64,000 nt of DNA from Manduca sexta (Eukaryota; Arthropoda; Insecta; Lepidoptera; Sphingidae): assembly GCF_014839805.1 (NCBI RefSeq), contig NC_051139.1, positions 4,030,001 to 4,094,000 on the forward strand. The letters run 5' to 3'. Positions 45,156 to 57,817 of this stretch are shown here, piece after piece. Under the pieces are notes generated by a model. That model had not been told where the DNA came from. It was given only the letters and a program-made list of their open reading frames with translations, and made no database searches. Within the stretch, counting starts at the first letter, position 1. Every line of letters starts with the position of its first letter. Both the position numbers and the translations under genes were made by a program.

Positions 45156-45199
45156 CCCACGTATGCGTGCGGCCCTCTTCATTTCGTACTGAGCTGAGT

Positions 45200-46745
45200 G
45201 CTTGTATCTCTTAGCTATTCATTTGAGAGTGCCCGCTTGATCTGGATTTATTTTATTAGTTCTAATTTCTTTTGGATTTACGTATTTTGTTTGTGGTTAA
45301 CTTTTATTTTATTGTCATGTATTAATTCAATTATATAAGATAAAGAAACGTAAACATATCTTATACGTTATAATACGGTAGGTATAATATAGCTAAAAAC
45401 AACGCGTATGTAATCAATAATTATAAATCGAATAAAGTAACTTTTTTTTTCATTAATTCCTCCAGCACTATCTTTTTACATATAATAAAATTGTAACAGA
45501 CCGATGTCTGTAAATTGAAGGAAAAGTAATATGGGGTCTTTATTCTAATAAAGACGTCGTTCTAGCAACAGAATCCTAAACAATAGTTTTTAGAATTTTT
45601 GTCTGTCTGTTAATATGTTTGTACATGCATTACGCAATAACTACTGCATGGAATTAAATGCAGTTTTCACCAATGTATTCCTAGAAGTCTAAATTAAAAT
45701 ATAGGCTTTATTTCCTGGGAAAATATAAAGTGGGTGTTTTATCCCTATTTTTTTTACACTTACTTCTCATGCACAAGTACTATCCCAAATAAATTTCGAC
45801 TGCGCTTCTTTCTGGGATAGCAAAAAGCTTATAAGTTATTCCAGGACATTTACTCCAAATCCATTAATTAGTTCCAGTCTTTCCTTCTAAACAACATCTA
45901 AACTTTTTAATAATATTCCGGACTGAGAATTTTTTATTATGACTAACTTCACACCTGAGACTACAGACATACCTACTCGTGTCTGTCCAAAACAACAAAT
46001 CGTTAAACATTGCTGTGGAATCCAAATTTGAAATATTCAAAGTCATGCTAATTACATTTAGTTAGTTGGTACTAAATTAACTGAGGCAAATGCGTGGCAG
46101 TTAATTAGAGATCTCATAACATGTATTTCTGGCTTTAATTACACACGATAACTAATGTTTAGCAATTGATAATGTATCTTAAACCAAGTGGTTACAGTTG
46201 TTATATCCTTGTCCGACATAACAAGTAACATTATGTTTTCTATTATTTCAAATTTGTGCAGATGTTCACATTTTCTGTTTATGATTTTATTGAATTATAT
46301 TTAATTTCGAACGCTATCTTGTTAAATGTTTTTTTAGGAAGGAAAATAATTTCAAATACTGTATTTCCACACAGTAAAATTTCTTATGCCTGGAATATTT
46401 TAAGTCCAAACATATTAAATTCAAAAACAATGGTTTCTAGTAGGTACCTATTACACCACTCTTTTATCTCTGAAGGCGCAACGGGTGCACCGATTTAATG
46501 CCATTTGCTAAAAATAATTGTATTTATCTAAATAGTCCAGTAATACAACAATACAAACTGAAACCATATCACTCATCGGTCCTTGGCGCTGTTCTTATTC
46601 TCATTTGAAGCAGTAAGCATTAGACATGAAATTGTTCATCGAATCATCATACCCACGTATATTGTTATTATCACGTCGGTACTTAGATAAGGGAGTCATA
46701 TCGACGGTTGAAGTCTAATTGACTTAGGCGACATTTTTACTTTAA
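45200..46745. other. Intergenic, no gene recognised
   Basis: AT-rich with T and A runs. The frame at 46256-46498 is hydrophobic but has no recognised domain. Confidence 0.5.
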
Positions 46746-47030
46746 ACTAGCTGACCCGACAGACGTTGTCCCGTCCTAACTATGAATTTGCAGCGCGCAT
46801 TCTGTCAATCGCTGACAGTTATTTCAAACAACTGACAGTTATATAAAATTAATATTTTCGTTAAGTTTTCTTAAATTTTCTAATTTTCCACGCAATTTTT
46901 TGATTTTTTTCTTTCATAAGAACCTTTTCTTGATAATAAAAAACACAAAAAAAAAATTGTGAAATCGGTCCAGCCGTTCACGCGTGATGGCATGGCCAAG
47001 GGTAATAGGGATTAATTTATATATATATAG
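46746..47030 (+). repeat. Dispersed repeat, family E, copy 2
   Basis: It starts CTAGCTGACCCGACAGACG, is collinear with 25753-26040, and ends in ATATATATATAG. Confidence 0.8.
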
Positions 47031-47431
47031 ATTTTAACTAGGTAAAAAAAAATAGAAAAATAGCTGATTTTAAATATGTATGACACTTATCGCAAAAAAA
47101 GTCGCTTAAGTCGCCTTTCACCCGTCGATATATACAAATGATTAAATTATAGCATAATGTCACCTCTATTCTGTACTAAACCGCGTTCAATTAGGTCTAT
47201 GTGAGTTTATTTAATAGATTTACTGTACACCAAAAACAAAACCACTGAGCTTTAGATTAAAAACAATAAAGGAAGAAAAGAGGTACAATTGGCGGTCTTA
47301 TCGTTTGAGGCAATCTCTTACAGACAGCCATTGGATGGAATAAAGAAAAAGCGAAAAAGGATAGTCAAGAGCGTTCACATTACTTATTAAACAATGCTTC
47401 ATAATAACACATGAACAATTTAGTTCAAAAC

Positions 47432-47731
47432 TTTTTTTTATTTCTTTGAATGACGAGACGTGTTTGCCATTCGCTTTGTGGTAAGCCATACGACCAACCA
47501 TAAACAGGAAAAACACCATCTAACACCCTGAATTATAAAGTATTGTTTAGTTATTCCACTGCGCTCGCCATTCTAAGACATGAAATGTTAAGTCTTATTA
47601 TATCCAATAGTTGCACTGGCTACAATGTTCTTCAAACCGGAACACAACAGTGACTACAATATTGTTTGGCGGCAGATATAGACATTGCGGTGGAACCTAC
47701 CCAGGCTCTCTCACATATGAGAGACCTACAA
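47432..47731 (-). repeat. Retroposon, family B, copy 3 (near full length)
   Basis: T run, ATTTCTTTGAATGACGAGAC, TTCCACTGCGCTCGCCATTC, ending TCTCACATATGAGAGACCTA. Confidence 0.82.
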
Positions 47732-48382
47732 CTAGTAAAATATACTAACTACGCTGCAGTATAAAATTAGCCATCAACAATCCCACACGGTAAACACTGC
47801 TTTTCCAACATTTGCATTAATGATTCTAATTGAAGACTCCGCGCAAACAGATTACTGTAAAATCGCGTGCACAACTAGAAACTGATGGAGACACGCTTAA
47901 TGACACTTAATGAGTAGAGTGGACGCGGCTTTACCTAATTACGATTTTGTATTATCAATTTACGTATCTGTGTCGATAGGTTAATGAACTTACAGAAGGA
48001 CTTCGTTGCTGCTAGTTAATGTATTTTTTATTAATTAAAATTGGGAGGGAAGTAACATGCGCGTGACTTGAAGATGGATTTAAATACGTAAATTAGAAGG
48101 TAATAAGGAAGTTTTGAGCTTTAAGATGTTTTTACAGATACCTTTTTTAATGTAAAGTATTTTAAAAATAACATTTAACGTATAAAGCTGATCTATATTC
48201 CCCTATATTAAAAATAATAGGAATCTTAATTCGTCCACCTATGAGTGTTCAAAAACGTTTATTTAAGATGCCCAACATTTCTATAATACTATTTAAGTTA
48301 ATTGGTCATTAGCTGAATTTTATTTTTTAGAACTCAAAAATATAAATATACAAGCAGTTAGGAGGCGGTATTGACAGTTTAT

Positions 48383-48412
48383 GATAAAGAGGTAATATGT
48401 TACCTCTTTATC
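48383..48412. repeat. Perfect 13-bp-arm hairpin, TATG loop
   Basis: GATAAAGAGGTAA, TATG, TTACCTCTTTATC. No T run follows, so not an obvious terminator. Confidence 0.75.
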
Positions 48413-48571
48413 TGTTGTATGTTTATGCAATATGATCAGCTAATATATTTTTGGTAATATTGCGCTTTTGTCTTGTACAAGTACGGTACTAGAATTTCAC
48501 ACAGTTGTACAATAAAAATAGTAAAAAGAATATGACAAGAGTTTATTTTAATTATAATACCACGTTGGAAA

Positions 48572-48795
48572 AGGTATATACGACTGCAGTGCTGAGGTCT
48601 AGGGTTCGATCTGGTCAAAGTTATATTGGGATTTTTCTACTCAGCATCAGCCCGCAGTCTGAAACTTGTGCCCGATATGACAATAGGCTCGCATATCATA
48701 TCGTAGGATAGAATATAGTCGACGGAATATGGGTGCTGCAGTTGCGTCTCTGTCTACCCCTTCAGGGAACAAAATCGTGAGTGTGTATATTATAA
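48572..48795 (+). repeat. tRNA-derived SINE, family A, copy 7
   Basis: Degraded head with TAGGGTTCGATCTGG (B-box remnant), then TATATTGGGATTTTTCTACT, GCCCGATATGACAATAGGCT and a GTGAGTGTGTATA tail. Confidence 0.78.
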
Positions 48796-49435
48796 TCTGA
48801 ATTTGAGTAACCCAAACCTTTACATGACACAATTTAGTGTTAGACATTACGGAACGAGTTTTTACGCTCACAAAATATCATCCAATATAACCACTATTTA
48901 ATCCTTGACCATTTTTACACCTGAAAGCCCGGAATGTCCACAGACCGTAGTTTAATTTCACACACAAAGACCTCCATTCTACGGAGGTGCGAGGAGATTT
49001 GCCAGGCAAATTGGAAGGCGGTAATCGGCTTATGACGGCATACAGGACGCACCCGTGTTAGGATTTTATATGTGGAAATGACATTGTACAGGTCAGTTGA
49101 TTGGACTTATACGCTTGTTTTGCTCACGGATAATGATGTAATTTTAATGTTGGATTTTAATTGTGACTTGTGAAGTTTGTTTTATTATGGAAGCGTAATG
49201 TTGCTTGTGTTTTGTTATTAGTTCATTGATTTAGTATTCGTGTAGGTGACTTTGAATATCTCGGTTCGATTTTTAAGGCGTTTAATTTAGATTTTAAACT
49301 CAGGACTTCACAGTCCATAGTCCAAACTCCATTTACGTACCTAGACTAGATCTTCATTTAAATAAAAACGTAATAAATTTATGTACATGAAGACAATGCA
49401 CCCGACACAGCTTAAACTGGTAAGACTTCAAGATC
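48796..49435. other. Intergenic, no gene recognised
   Basis: AT-rich except for a short GC-richer patch near 48960-49050, unexplained. Confidence 0.45.
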
Positions 49436-49652
49436 ATTAGTGGTAGGATATGTATTCGCCCGGATAGTGACCACCGTACACAAGATGTAAAACCCGCCAA
49501 AGTGGACTACGTAAGTATCACGCTCCGGTATCAGCCCGTGCATACCCGGTTTTAAACAGACCAGCATAATTGTGTCGACTGGCGAGGGTAATCATCTCTC
49601 GTGAGTCGTCGCTATCTCGGCTTACCATCAGGTGAGGTCACTTCCCTGTATA
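49436..49652 (-). repeat. Dispersed repeat, family C, copy 3
   Basis: Reverse complement of family C: CGCCCGGATAGTGACCACCG, TAAAACCCGCCAAAGTGG, AATTGTGTCGACTGGCGAGG. Confidence 0.75.
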
Positions 49653-50092
49653 AAACCTTGCTTCAATATAATAACTTTGTAAAACATCACGATCACAAAA
49701 CTCATATATTTAATTTGACAATATCCGCTCAGTACACGAAACCAATCAATAATATTTCCCCTCTTTTCAATTAGTATAGCAAACGCACCTTTAATGCTTA
49801 GCCTTGGGGAAAAATCCGTCCATTTTACCTTAAACGATTTAGGGGATTCACCACTAAATGAAATCTGGTCTAATAGCGAGAAACTAGGGATCAGAGGGGA
49901 GGTAACGATGTTTTAATAGCTTTCAGTTTCGTGAGGATGAATATTCTTTCTGTTACTTTACTACAGACTGTTTTATGAAATATATCTTGGACTGGTTAGA
50001 AATTATTTACGTCTCTACAATTTTATTAATAAGGATTGCATGTAAAGTTGATTAAGGAATATTATACGCCATTTTAGCTATCTTTCAATACA

Positions 50093-50398
50093 TTTTTTTT
50101 TATTGCTTTGTATGATGAGATGAGATAGCCGTTTGTCTAATGGTAAGCGATACGACCGCCCATAATTAATTAATAATAAGAAACACCATCCAACACCTTG
50201 AATTACAAAGTATTGTTTGGTATTCCACAGCACTTGTCATCCTGAGACATGAGATGTTAAGTCTTATTATGTACACTGGCTACAATGTCCTTCAAACTGG
50301 AACACAAAAGTAACTATACACTGCTGCTTAGCGGCAGATATAGACATTGCGGTGATACCTAGCCAAGCGGACTCTCACAAATGACAGACCGACCACCA
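50093..50398 (-). repeat. Retroposon, family B, copy 4 (near full length)
   Basis: T run, ATTGCTTTGTATGATGAGAT, CCTGAGACATGAGATGTTAA, ending TCTCACAAATGACAGACCGA. Confidence 0.82.
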
Positions 50399-51095
50399 GA
50401 ACATACATACTTTTTGATCCGTACAAAACTAACGAACCATATTTATTAAACACTGATCAACTGCAAATAAATCCTGAATTATAGTTGGTTTTGCAGCGTT
50501 ATAATCCTAAATGTAGGCCTATTTTAATGCTGGTATGAATTGAAGTTGGAACCACAGTTTACAGCTTACTATTTATTTCATGTGTCGTTGCATATAAAAT
50601 GAGATTTAAACAATAGACCCACGTTTGTGCGATTAATTTTAAATGGAACGTAAAATATTAAGCTACTGGATTTAAAATATAGTTTAGTTTTAGTCAGTGC
50701 ATTGTTTGTTTAGCTTTGCAAATGAAAATGGAATGCCGTGAAAACGGAATCATTTGGGCATGTGTCACTGTTGAATTTGGTGGGCTTATGCGTTTATGTG
50801 ACGAATAGTATTTACTCAGAAGTTATAAAATGGGCCCTTATTGTTTTATTTTAATTTATTTATTATACACAGGAACATCAACAGTTTACACATACAATTA
50901 ATATTAGTTCAGTTTTCTTAGTATAGTATTGTTATTAATTTAATTATATTATTCCAGAAATATATTTCGCGCAAGCCGAGCCGTTAGATAATTTTCATAA
51001 GAGAAAACTACCAGTAATTGAATATTGTTTTTGAATTCCATATCACTGTAAACTCTAATGAATCTATGCGGCCGTGGACCTCGGTTTCATTTTTA
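50399..51095. other. Intergenic, no gene recognised
   Basis: AT-rich; no coding signal or repeat recognised. Confidence 0.5.
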
Positions 51096-51099
51096 TGTA

Positions 51100-51330
51100 T
51101 GTATTTTATGATGTACGTTTGTTCCTATTACACGAATAAACTACTGAACGGATTTGGATGAAACTTTACAGTAATATTGGTTATACATCAGAATAATACA
51201 TAGGCTACAATTTATAATGATTTTGTCTAATTTGGTCATTATGTAACGATACATATCAAGTAAGTCCGAAAAAAAATCCCGGAAAACTTCTTCACGTGGG
51301 CCAAGCCGAGAGCAAAAGCTAGTTTATAAT
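51100..51330 (-). repeat. Dispersed repeat, family F, copy 2
   Basis: Reverse complement of 36868-37136: CTACTGAACGGATTTGGATG, GCTACAATTTATAATGATTT, ending GAGCAAAAGCTAG. Confidence 0.8.
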
Positions 51331-51573
51331 ATTTCCGACACTAGATTCGTGAAGATTTTTAGGTCTTGAGACAAGAGCTTGGAGAGGAAAATGTTTAAAA
51401 GACAAAAAGACGATCAGTGCGTACTTAAAGTCAAACAGTTTTTATACACTTAGTTTAATAAGTTTTTCTACAAACAACTTGAACGTAGTGTATTTTTAAC
51501 ATAGAACGAAGTAATAAGGATTTCGTAAAATTGGAACGCGATAAAAAAACATCAAAGCGACTGGCACACTTAC

Positions 51574-51597
51574 CTGTTGTAAATTTGCGGCGGCCAT
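51574..51597 (-). CDS. Candidate first coding exon (8 codons) with consensus donor
   Basis: On the - strand, AACAAGATGGCCGCCGC places an ATG with A at -3 and G at +4. It opens MAAANLQQ and stops at a perfect donor, CAG|GTAAGTG, phase 0. The sequence upstream on the - strand is moderately GC-rich and free of repeats, as expected for a 5' UTR. CAAGATGGCCGCC also matches a YY1/Pho-type site over the start codon, a layout known at start codons of some housekeeping genes. No continuing exon was recognised at lower coordinates, so identity is unknown. Confidence 0.4.
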
Positions 51598-51883
51598 CTT
51601 GTTTTTCACTCCTCGTATATTTTCTGTGTAACTGACTCCGCTGTTCGCGTCTCAGTCGCAACGTAAATCTTTTCTTTTTAATATTTTGTCGCCCTCCGGT
51701 GTAATTTATCTCCAATTTATTTACTAGTGCTTTTAATGAGCACTCTCTCACGCTTTGTTATATTATACTTTTGTGTTCGTCTGAGATGGACCACGTTTAA
51801 TTATGTGCTGCTTTTAGTTAAATTTTGGTTATGTTGTTTTGGCGTAATTAACGTTTGATAATATTGAATACTTTACTGTTGGC

Positions 51884-52192
51884 AGGTCTCTTATATGTGA
51901 GAGTCCGCCTGAGCAGGTACCACCGCAATGTCTATTTTTTCCGCCAGGCAGCAGTGTGTAGTCACTGTTGTGTTCCCGTTTGAACCACATTGTAGCCAGT
52001 GTAACTACTGTACGTAATAAGACTTAACTTCTCATATCTCAGGATGGCGAGCGGAATGGAATACCAAACAATACTTTGTAATTCAACGTGTTGGACGGTT
52101 TTTCTTCTGTTTTTTTGTTGTTTATGGACGGTCGTATCGCTTACCATCAGGCGAACGGCAAGCTCATCTCGTCATTCAAGCAATAAAAAAAT
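51884..52192 (+). repeat. Retroposon, family B, copy 5 (near full length)
   Basis: GGCAGGTCTCTTATATGTGA, GTCCGCCTGAGCAGGTACCA, ending TCATTCAAGCAATAAAAAAA, an A-rich tail after AATAAA. Confidence 0.85.
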
Positions 52193-52491
52193 CTATATTA
52201 TGAATCACGTAATGATAATAATTTCATAATATTTTATTTATTAACGTTTTACCGAGTTTCATCTTGATTTTAATATGTCTAAAATAATAAAAGGCAACAT
52301 CTAAAAAGTAAAGTTATTTTCTCTAATAACTTAATTTACTTAAAAAAATCCTAACAAACATCCCATCCCTAATTTTACACAAGAGACGCGATGAAAATTA
52401 ACTAAAACTAATGTATTCATAATCACGCTCCTATTCTGAAACTCAAATCACTTGTTAAACAGTTTTCACGCAAATCCCGCCCGGTCGTTGG

Positions 52492-52775
52492 TTGTCACAC
52501 TCGATAATCGCGTGTGATGCCGCTAGAGATGCGAACTATCGAGTTAGTGTCGAGCACTTTAGTAAATTAATTACTGCGTAGATGTCAATTAAGGTGAGAT
52601 TTGTATGTTTTAGGATTTTTGTAGTCTATAATTATAAATAACAAAAGTATTAGTGCATGTCACACTCGATAATCGAGTGTAAGGCTGCTAGAGATGGCAA
52701 CTACTGTGTGAGTTAATGTCGTTCTTTGGGTTCGTGAATTACTTCATTACAGATGTCAATAGAGTTCAGATTTAA
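52492..52775 (+). repeat. Diverged tandem duplication, 165-bp period
   Basis: TGTCACACTCGATAATCG at 52493 recurs at 52658 and is followed each time by GCTAGAGATG, GAGTTA(A/G)TGTCG, an ATTACT run and AGATGTCAAT. Two units, clearly diverged. Confidence 0.75.
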
Positions 52776-53149
52776 TATGCTTCCTTCTTCTCTTCTCTTT
52801 CCTTGCCTTTTGGTTTTAATTTTTATATAAAAGACTGTTTTGGAAACAGTATAAATCATTATTCCGCGGGTATATGGAGGAAGGTTTTAGGGTTTACGTT
52901 TGAATACATGATGTATGTAATTTTGTATGTATGACATTAGTTTAAAGAACTGTAGTTTATGGAAGTTTCTAGAATTAAATACGTCGTTTAAGTTAGTTAT
53001 AATACGTATACTACATGAAGTCACAAGAAATCAATAAATGGGACACTATTCATAATGACCTAAAAATAAATTATTCAATAAAAATGACTGCGGCAAACGG
53101 TGTCGCGACGACAGAGTGTATAATTTAAGATTATTTTATATGTAGGAAG

Positions 53150-53366
53150 TGACTTAACTGCACCTGATGGTAAGTGGATTGGGTTCATTAGAATGTCGAC
53201 TGACGAGAGACGATTATTTCTTGGCAATCAATTATGTCGGCCTGCTGGAACTGGATATACACAGGCTAATCTCGGAACGCGACACACTTACGTGGGTCAC
53301 TATGGCGGGTTTTAACACCTTGTGTATGGTGGTCGCTATCCGATCGGATATAAAATATATACCAGC
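53150..53366 (+). repeat. Dispersed repeat, family C, copy 4
   Basis: TTAGAATGTCGACTGACGAG, ATACACAGGCTAATCTCGGA, TTTTAACACCTTGTGTATGG, GGATATAAAATATATACCAG. Confidence 0.78.
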
Positions 53367-53439
53367 GATTAATTACATACTAATGCATATTATTATGTAT
53401 CAATGAGCTGATAACTAAGGCGCATATTCCTAAACTTAC

Positions 53440-53560
53440 TTAGCTAAGTATGGAGCTGTGATAATAAGTCAGTTACTCAGTGCTCACAGCATAACAGCCT
53501 TCGCAGTGCGTGGTCATAGGGCCGCTGTAATAGGCTAATATTGATACAATTATACTTCAG
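53440..53560 (-). repeat. Dispersed repeat matching 8166-8345 in inverted orientation
   Basis: GCATAACAGCCTTCGCAGTG, GGGCCGCTGTAATAGGCTAA is the reverse complement of the core inside the 5800-8746 element. Confidence 0.6.
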
Positions 53561-53861
53561 TTGGATCTCAAATAAAAGTGAACAAAGCCAAAGAAGACAA
53601 TACTGTCAACATTATGCGTCCAGGCGCAATGAGCCTCCTCATAGTACATGTTGTTTTCAAACGAGTTATCAACAAAAAAAGAAAAGAATATAGAACGCAA
53701 ATGTACTCGCTATATAATGTGTTATATTATACAATACAATACACTACTATACGATGCGATGCGTTCTCGAATAAAGTGATATAATAAAATTAAGATATTT
53801 TTTTTACTATTTGTGAATATCGGTGAAGTCTTTTGCTCCTAGTCAATAGTCATGTGGGCGA

Positions 53862-54014
53862 CAGTGGCGACGGGTCCATATAACCAGATTCCTGCCGGCT
53901 TCGCTTTATGTAGAATTTTATTATCTTTGGAACGTTTTGCAGACCGCATTTATGCATATTAGTAATACCTCACATGCCGAGTTCCCTTTTAGAAAACGTC
54001 ACTCTCCGCCACTG
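53862..54014. mobile_element. Short CAGTGGCG-family element, copy 3
   Basis: It begins CAGTGGCGACGGGTCCATAT and ends CTCTCCGCCACTG. The interior GCAGACCGCATTTATGCATA is shared with 39589-39752. No clear 8-bp duplication survives. Confidence 0.65.
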
Positions 54015-55020
54015 ATGGACGGCGATAACACCTAATCCTATTTCAGTGTTATTTCGCATGTAGATTGTGTAGACCTAGCTCTATGAAGGGTTAATAATCG
54101 CCTTATTGCCCCAGTCTGTAAGGCGATTACATTCAACGTGTAGGTACACAAAAGTATCCAATGTCTTATTTAACACCAAAGTCCCGAACATTACACCACA
54201 AATTAATAAAGCATTTTAATTACATATCGTATCGCAAACTCACGTGCCTATACGCTCCTCGTTTAATTCGAAACAAATGGAAATGTTACCAGGATGAAAT
54301 GCAAATTTATTCAATTAATCTGCCCGGCAGTCTGTATTGGGTGTCGCAAAGCTGTGATTGGCGTTAAGTCGTTCGCCCGCGCGAAAGTGGTTTGGCGTTT
54401 ACAGAATTGGGACGTTGCGGGTGCATTTGAAATTATGTTTACTTATTACGCTAGTTCGCCAACAAAGGCTCCGAGATTGAGAACTAATATAGATGCGGGC
54501 GGGTGTTTGTGTTTGGTTATAAATTGCTTTATTGGTTACGGGCGGTTTGTGTATCTAAGCGTTTAGTTATAGGACATTTTGAACACTAGAAAGGCTTCTT
54601 TGTTATTACATTAGAACCATGTCCTTGCTAACTTAAGTATGTTAATAGATTTTTTGGCACTTAATTATTTTATTTGTCCGAACATAGATTTCTTCAGAAG
54701 ATGTTGATATCAGGCAAGTGGACGGTCGTGAAAATGATGCTAAATCCTATCTCTAATTTGCTTGGCAAAGTGTGATGTTACCATTAGAGAGTGATTAAGG
54801 CAGGCAGAAAAACAATGTTGTTAATACCTGTGTTGACAAACCTTGATAGCAACTGCTTAATCTTTTTGCTCTAATATATCTACGAGAAATAATATCCTGC
54901 AATGTTTGAATTTTCCCTGACACCAATGCATCTGAAACTTGGCATTTTATTTTATAAAGTTTCATTATATCGTACTTACTTGACCTCCAATCTTTACCGA
55001 TTTCCAATCATTTTGATCTT
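54015..55020. other. Intergenic, no gene recognised
   Basis: A 90-codon frame at 54294-54566 (+) lies in a mildly GC-rich patch but shows no domain or splice support. Confidence 0.45.
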
Positions 55021-55022
55021 TA

Positions 55023-55147
55023 GTGATTGTCTGGAAGAGATCGCTCTTATATAATACCGCCTATTGTTCCACTAGCTATAGTTAATTTGTATATGTGTTT
55101 TTCTTTTACTTATGTCAATAAAGACTTATTTTGTCTATCTATCTATT
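55023..55147 (+). repeat. LINE 3' end with TCTA microsatellite tail
   Basis: GTCTGGAAGAGATCGCTCTT, ATACCGCCTATTGTTCCACT, then CAATAAAGACTTATTTTG and a short TCTA repeat. This resembles the 3' UTR of common lepidopteran non-LTR elements; the clade is not resolved. Confidence 0.6.
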
Positions 55148-56100
55148 TTAAGGTATCGTAAAATACGTTAAGATAGAGTTGGAATTGCATTAAAAACATA
55201 CTATGTTAAAGCTAATAACAGCGCGACATAAGAGTCGAGCTGGCGTGTGCTTGACAAACGCTCATCTTTTCGGGGACTATTAAATTACTTTATTCACCTC
55301 TACACCGGTTGCTACGAAACAGCTATGGCGTGGCGCAAATCGTGAGAGAGTTCGCGTTATGTTTATAAATCAAATGTTTACGTAGAAGTCGCAATTCTAT
55401 TTGATAATTGCTAAACATTGATATCTGTTGCTTTTGATAAAGAAAATTGTATAGATTGGTTCACAGATATGTTTTGTCAGATATAAATAGATATGGCGTG
55501 TTTTGCTCAACAGTAAAGTTTGCATTTGGATATATATTAATAAATTTTATGCATAAATTGTGGGTACATTAGCATAACTAGGCGCATTGTGTATAAATAT
55601 ATGTATAATATATCGTTTATTATATCTGCATTGTGTAATTGAAATCAATGGGCTAATTGTGCTCGGTGAATTGCAACAGATTTTAGGGTTACTCCATATA
55701 TTTTTAGTTACAAAATTGCTTTTTTTACGCTATTGCCAACCCTTGAACAGGGAAAATTTGTGATGACATGTATGTATGGGCCAGAACAAAACCTACCTCG
55801 GCGGATATAGGCGTACAAGAAACCTATCGATTAATATATTAAAAATATTATAATACACCGCTTTAATCCCTCAACTCGTACCCAAACTAAAACTCAGACG
55901 TCTCTGCAATTTATGACGTCTAACTCTGAGACGGACCAGTCCTTTTGTGGTGCGTACACAACTCTAGAATATTCAAGTTTATGCATTATAACCATTTCCG
56001 TGCGCCACAACGGGTTGCGGTAAACATTTGCGGTTTATTTGCACTTTTATTTATATAGATTAAACATTTACTTAAGTTATAATTATACATTGAATTTACT
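55148..56100. other. Intergenic, no gene recognised
   Basis: AT-rich; no coding signal. Confidence 0.5.
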
Positions 56101-56107
56101 TCTTATG

Positions 56108-56340
56108 CTAAGGTGGTTTGGGCATTTGGAGAGGATGGATGATAAGAGACTGACAAAGAGCCTTTATAAGAATGTGGATGGAAGAGCCGGTAGGGGTCAA
56201 CCGCACCGAACCTTCGAGTGTCAGATATCTGACATTCTCAGTAAGGCCAGGTCAAAAGTCAAAGGTCAAAAGTACTCGGAACCGGCAGGAATGCATGAAA
56301 TTCGGCAGGATTTCGATACCTATATCAAAATTAATTTCTA
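56108..56340 (+). pseudogene. C-terminal fragment of a LINE ORF2
   Basis: LRWFGHLERMDDKRLTKSLY followed by GRAGRGQPHRTFECQISDIL is the conserved tail of non-LTR ORF2 proteins abundant in insects (RWFGHV.RM...GR.GRP). A frame change near 56255 moves the ending (KSTRNRQECM) into the next frame. No RT catalytic part remains. It may belong to the same element as the LINE 3' end starting near 57640, 1.3 kb downstream. Confidence 0.78.
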
Positions 56341-57635
56341 AACCTTTAATGAATACTATATGAATTCCTGTTCGTATCAAACAAATACATACCCTATAGA
56401 AGTAGTTGTCGAGTATCTGTATGCGAAATTCGAGTGTATTGTTCGAGCTTGTCAATAGCGTTGCAGAGACTTGTTATAAAACAATTGCAGGCGCGTCGAA
56501 GTTAAATTGCGTTGCTCGTTGCCACACATTAACTCCCTTTGCGATGGGGTCGAAAGTAAAAATAGTTTGTGTTTGTCATATCAGAATTGGAATTGTGTTT
56601 TTGTTTGTTTTTGCTAATTTGGGTTTAGGTATTATTGGGATGTGTGTTGAGTATTGCATTTAAAAAAGGGTTAATACAAATTTAATTCATAAAATATATG
56701 ACCTTTAACAGTTATTTTTAATAAACAATTCCAATCTTAATTTTCAAACCGATTCCGAAAATGAACCAATCAAAATAACTCACTTGTGAGCATGTCAAAA
56801 ATACTTTGTTCTGATTGGTCCATTTTGAGATCGATCGAAAAAACGATTGGATCATTTTTTGAAAATAGCGATAAGTCTTCTATTATAAATTCGTATTTTT
56901 GATTTGTTGAAGAATTTTATTCTTATTGTATGATATCATTACTATATGTAAGAAGCCATAATGTACTTAAATTTATGATTTTATAACAGAAAAATAGCAA
57001 AACAATTTATTGACTGATCACAGAATCAAAAACTAACAGTTTGCTATGCCTAGACACACTAAGCGATGTTTTATTTTAGTTGTAGTGGATATGAGAATTA
57101 TAAGTATTACGCGGGTAGCTGTAAAATAAAGTTGTCCGATCATCGTCGTTTCATTTCACACCACTAGTGATATTTAAGACGATTCATACCCTTAACAGAT
57201 CCGAGATATTTACGATAAAGCAATCATTTATATCACAATTCGCTTAACACAAAGAAGATTTAGAAGCTAAACATTGGATATAATAAAAAGTATTTATGCG
57301 CGCCATTTTCAAACGATTGCAGCCAAAATCCTCGTAATATACCAATACTGACAATTTACCCGCGCCAGAAGGATTTTCTTCGTCTCATTTTGTGTCAAAT
57401 TATCCACGACGTAACGAACCGGATTAGGTCCAATTTTCCAAGGGTAGAAAGTAAGAAAGTGATTTTTATGGCCCGTTATCCAGGACCGTAATTTGAATAT
57501 ATTACAGCTTGATTGTTGACTGGTTCGCTTTCGTATGGCGTGAATTTTGCGGGCAGGTTGTTTTTCTTTTGTATTGTGTGGTGATAATGGTAATTAGCGA
57601 ATTTTATAGCCTTATGTATTATGTAAAAAATGCCC
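56341..57635. other. Intergenic, no gene recognised
   Basis: AT-rich; the frame at 56406-56663 is hydrophobic, without a domain. Confidence 0.45.
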
Positions 57636-57809
57636 TCTGAACAGATGGCGGGCCGACTTGCACTAGATGGTCGACAGCGACTGGACGCATAAAGCAACAG
57701 GCCGAGCTCTATGGGGCATCTTGGCAGAGGCCTATGTCCTAGTGGCGAAGTGTGTAATTGCTCAAAAGGTAACCCGAGGCGAAACAAAATTGGCTTAGCT
57801 TACTGTTAT

Positions 57810-57817
57810 GTACGCAA
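57810..57817 (+). repeat. Left target-site duplication of the inner hAT element
   Basis: GTACGCAA, identical to 59119-59126. Confidence 0.88.

Noticed and set aside
44983..45192. 69-codon ORF in the 45 kb block
   Set aside because: It lies inside the tandem duplicated unit and has no start context or domain.
54294..54566. 90-codon frame in a mildly GC-rich patch
   Set aside because: No domain, no splice sites in phase and no repeat identity; insufficient support for a gene.
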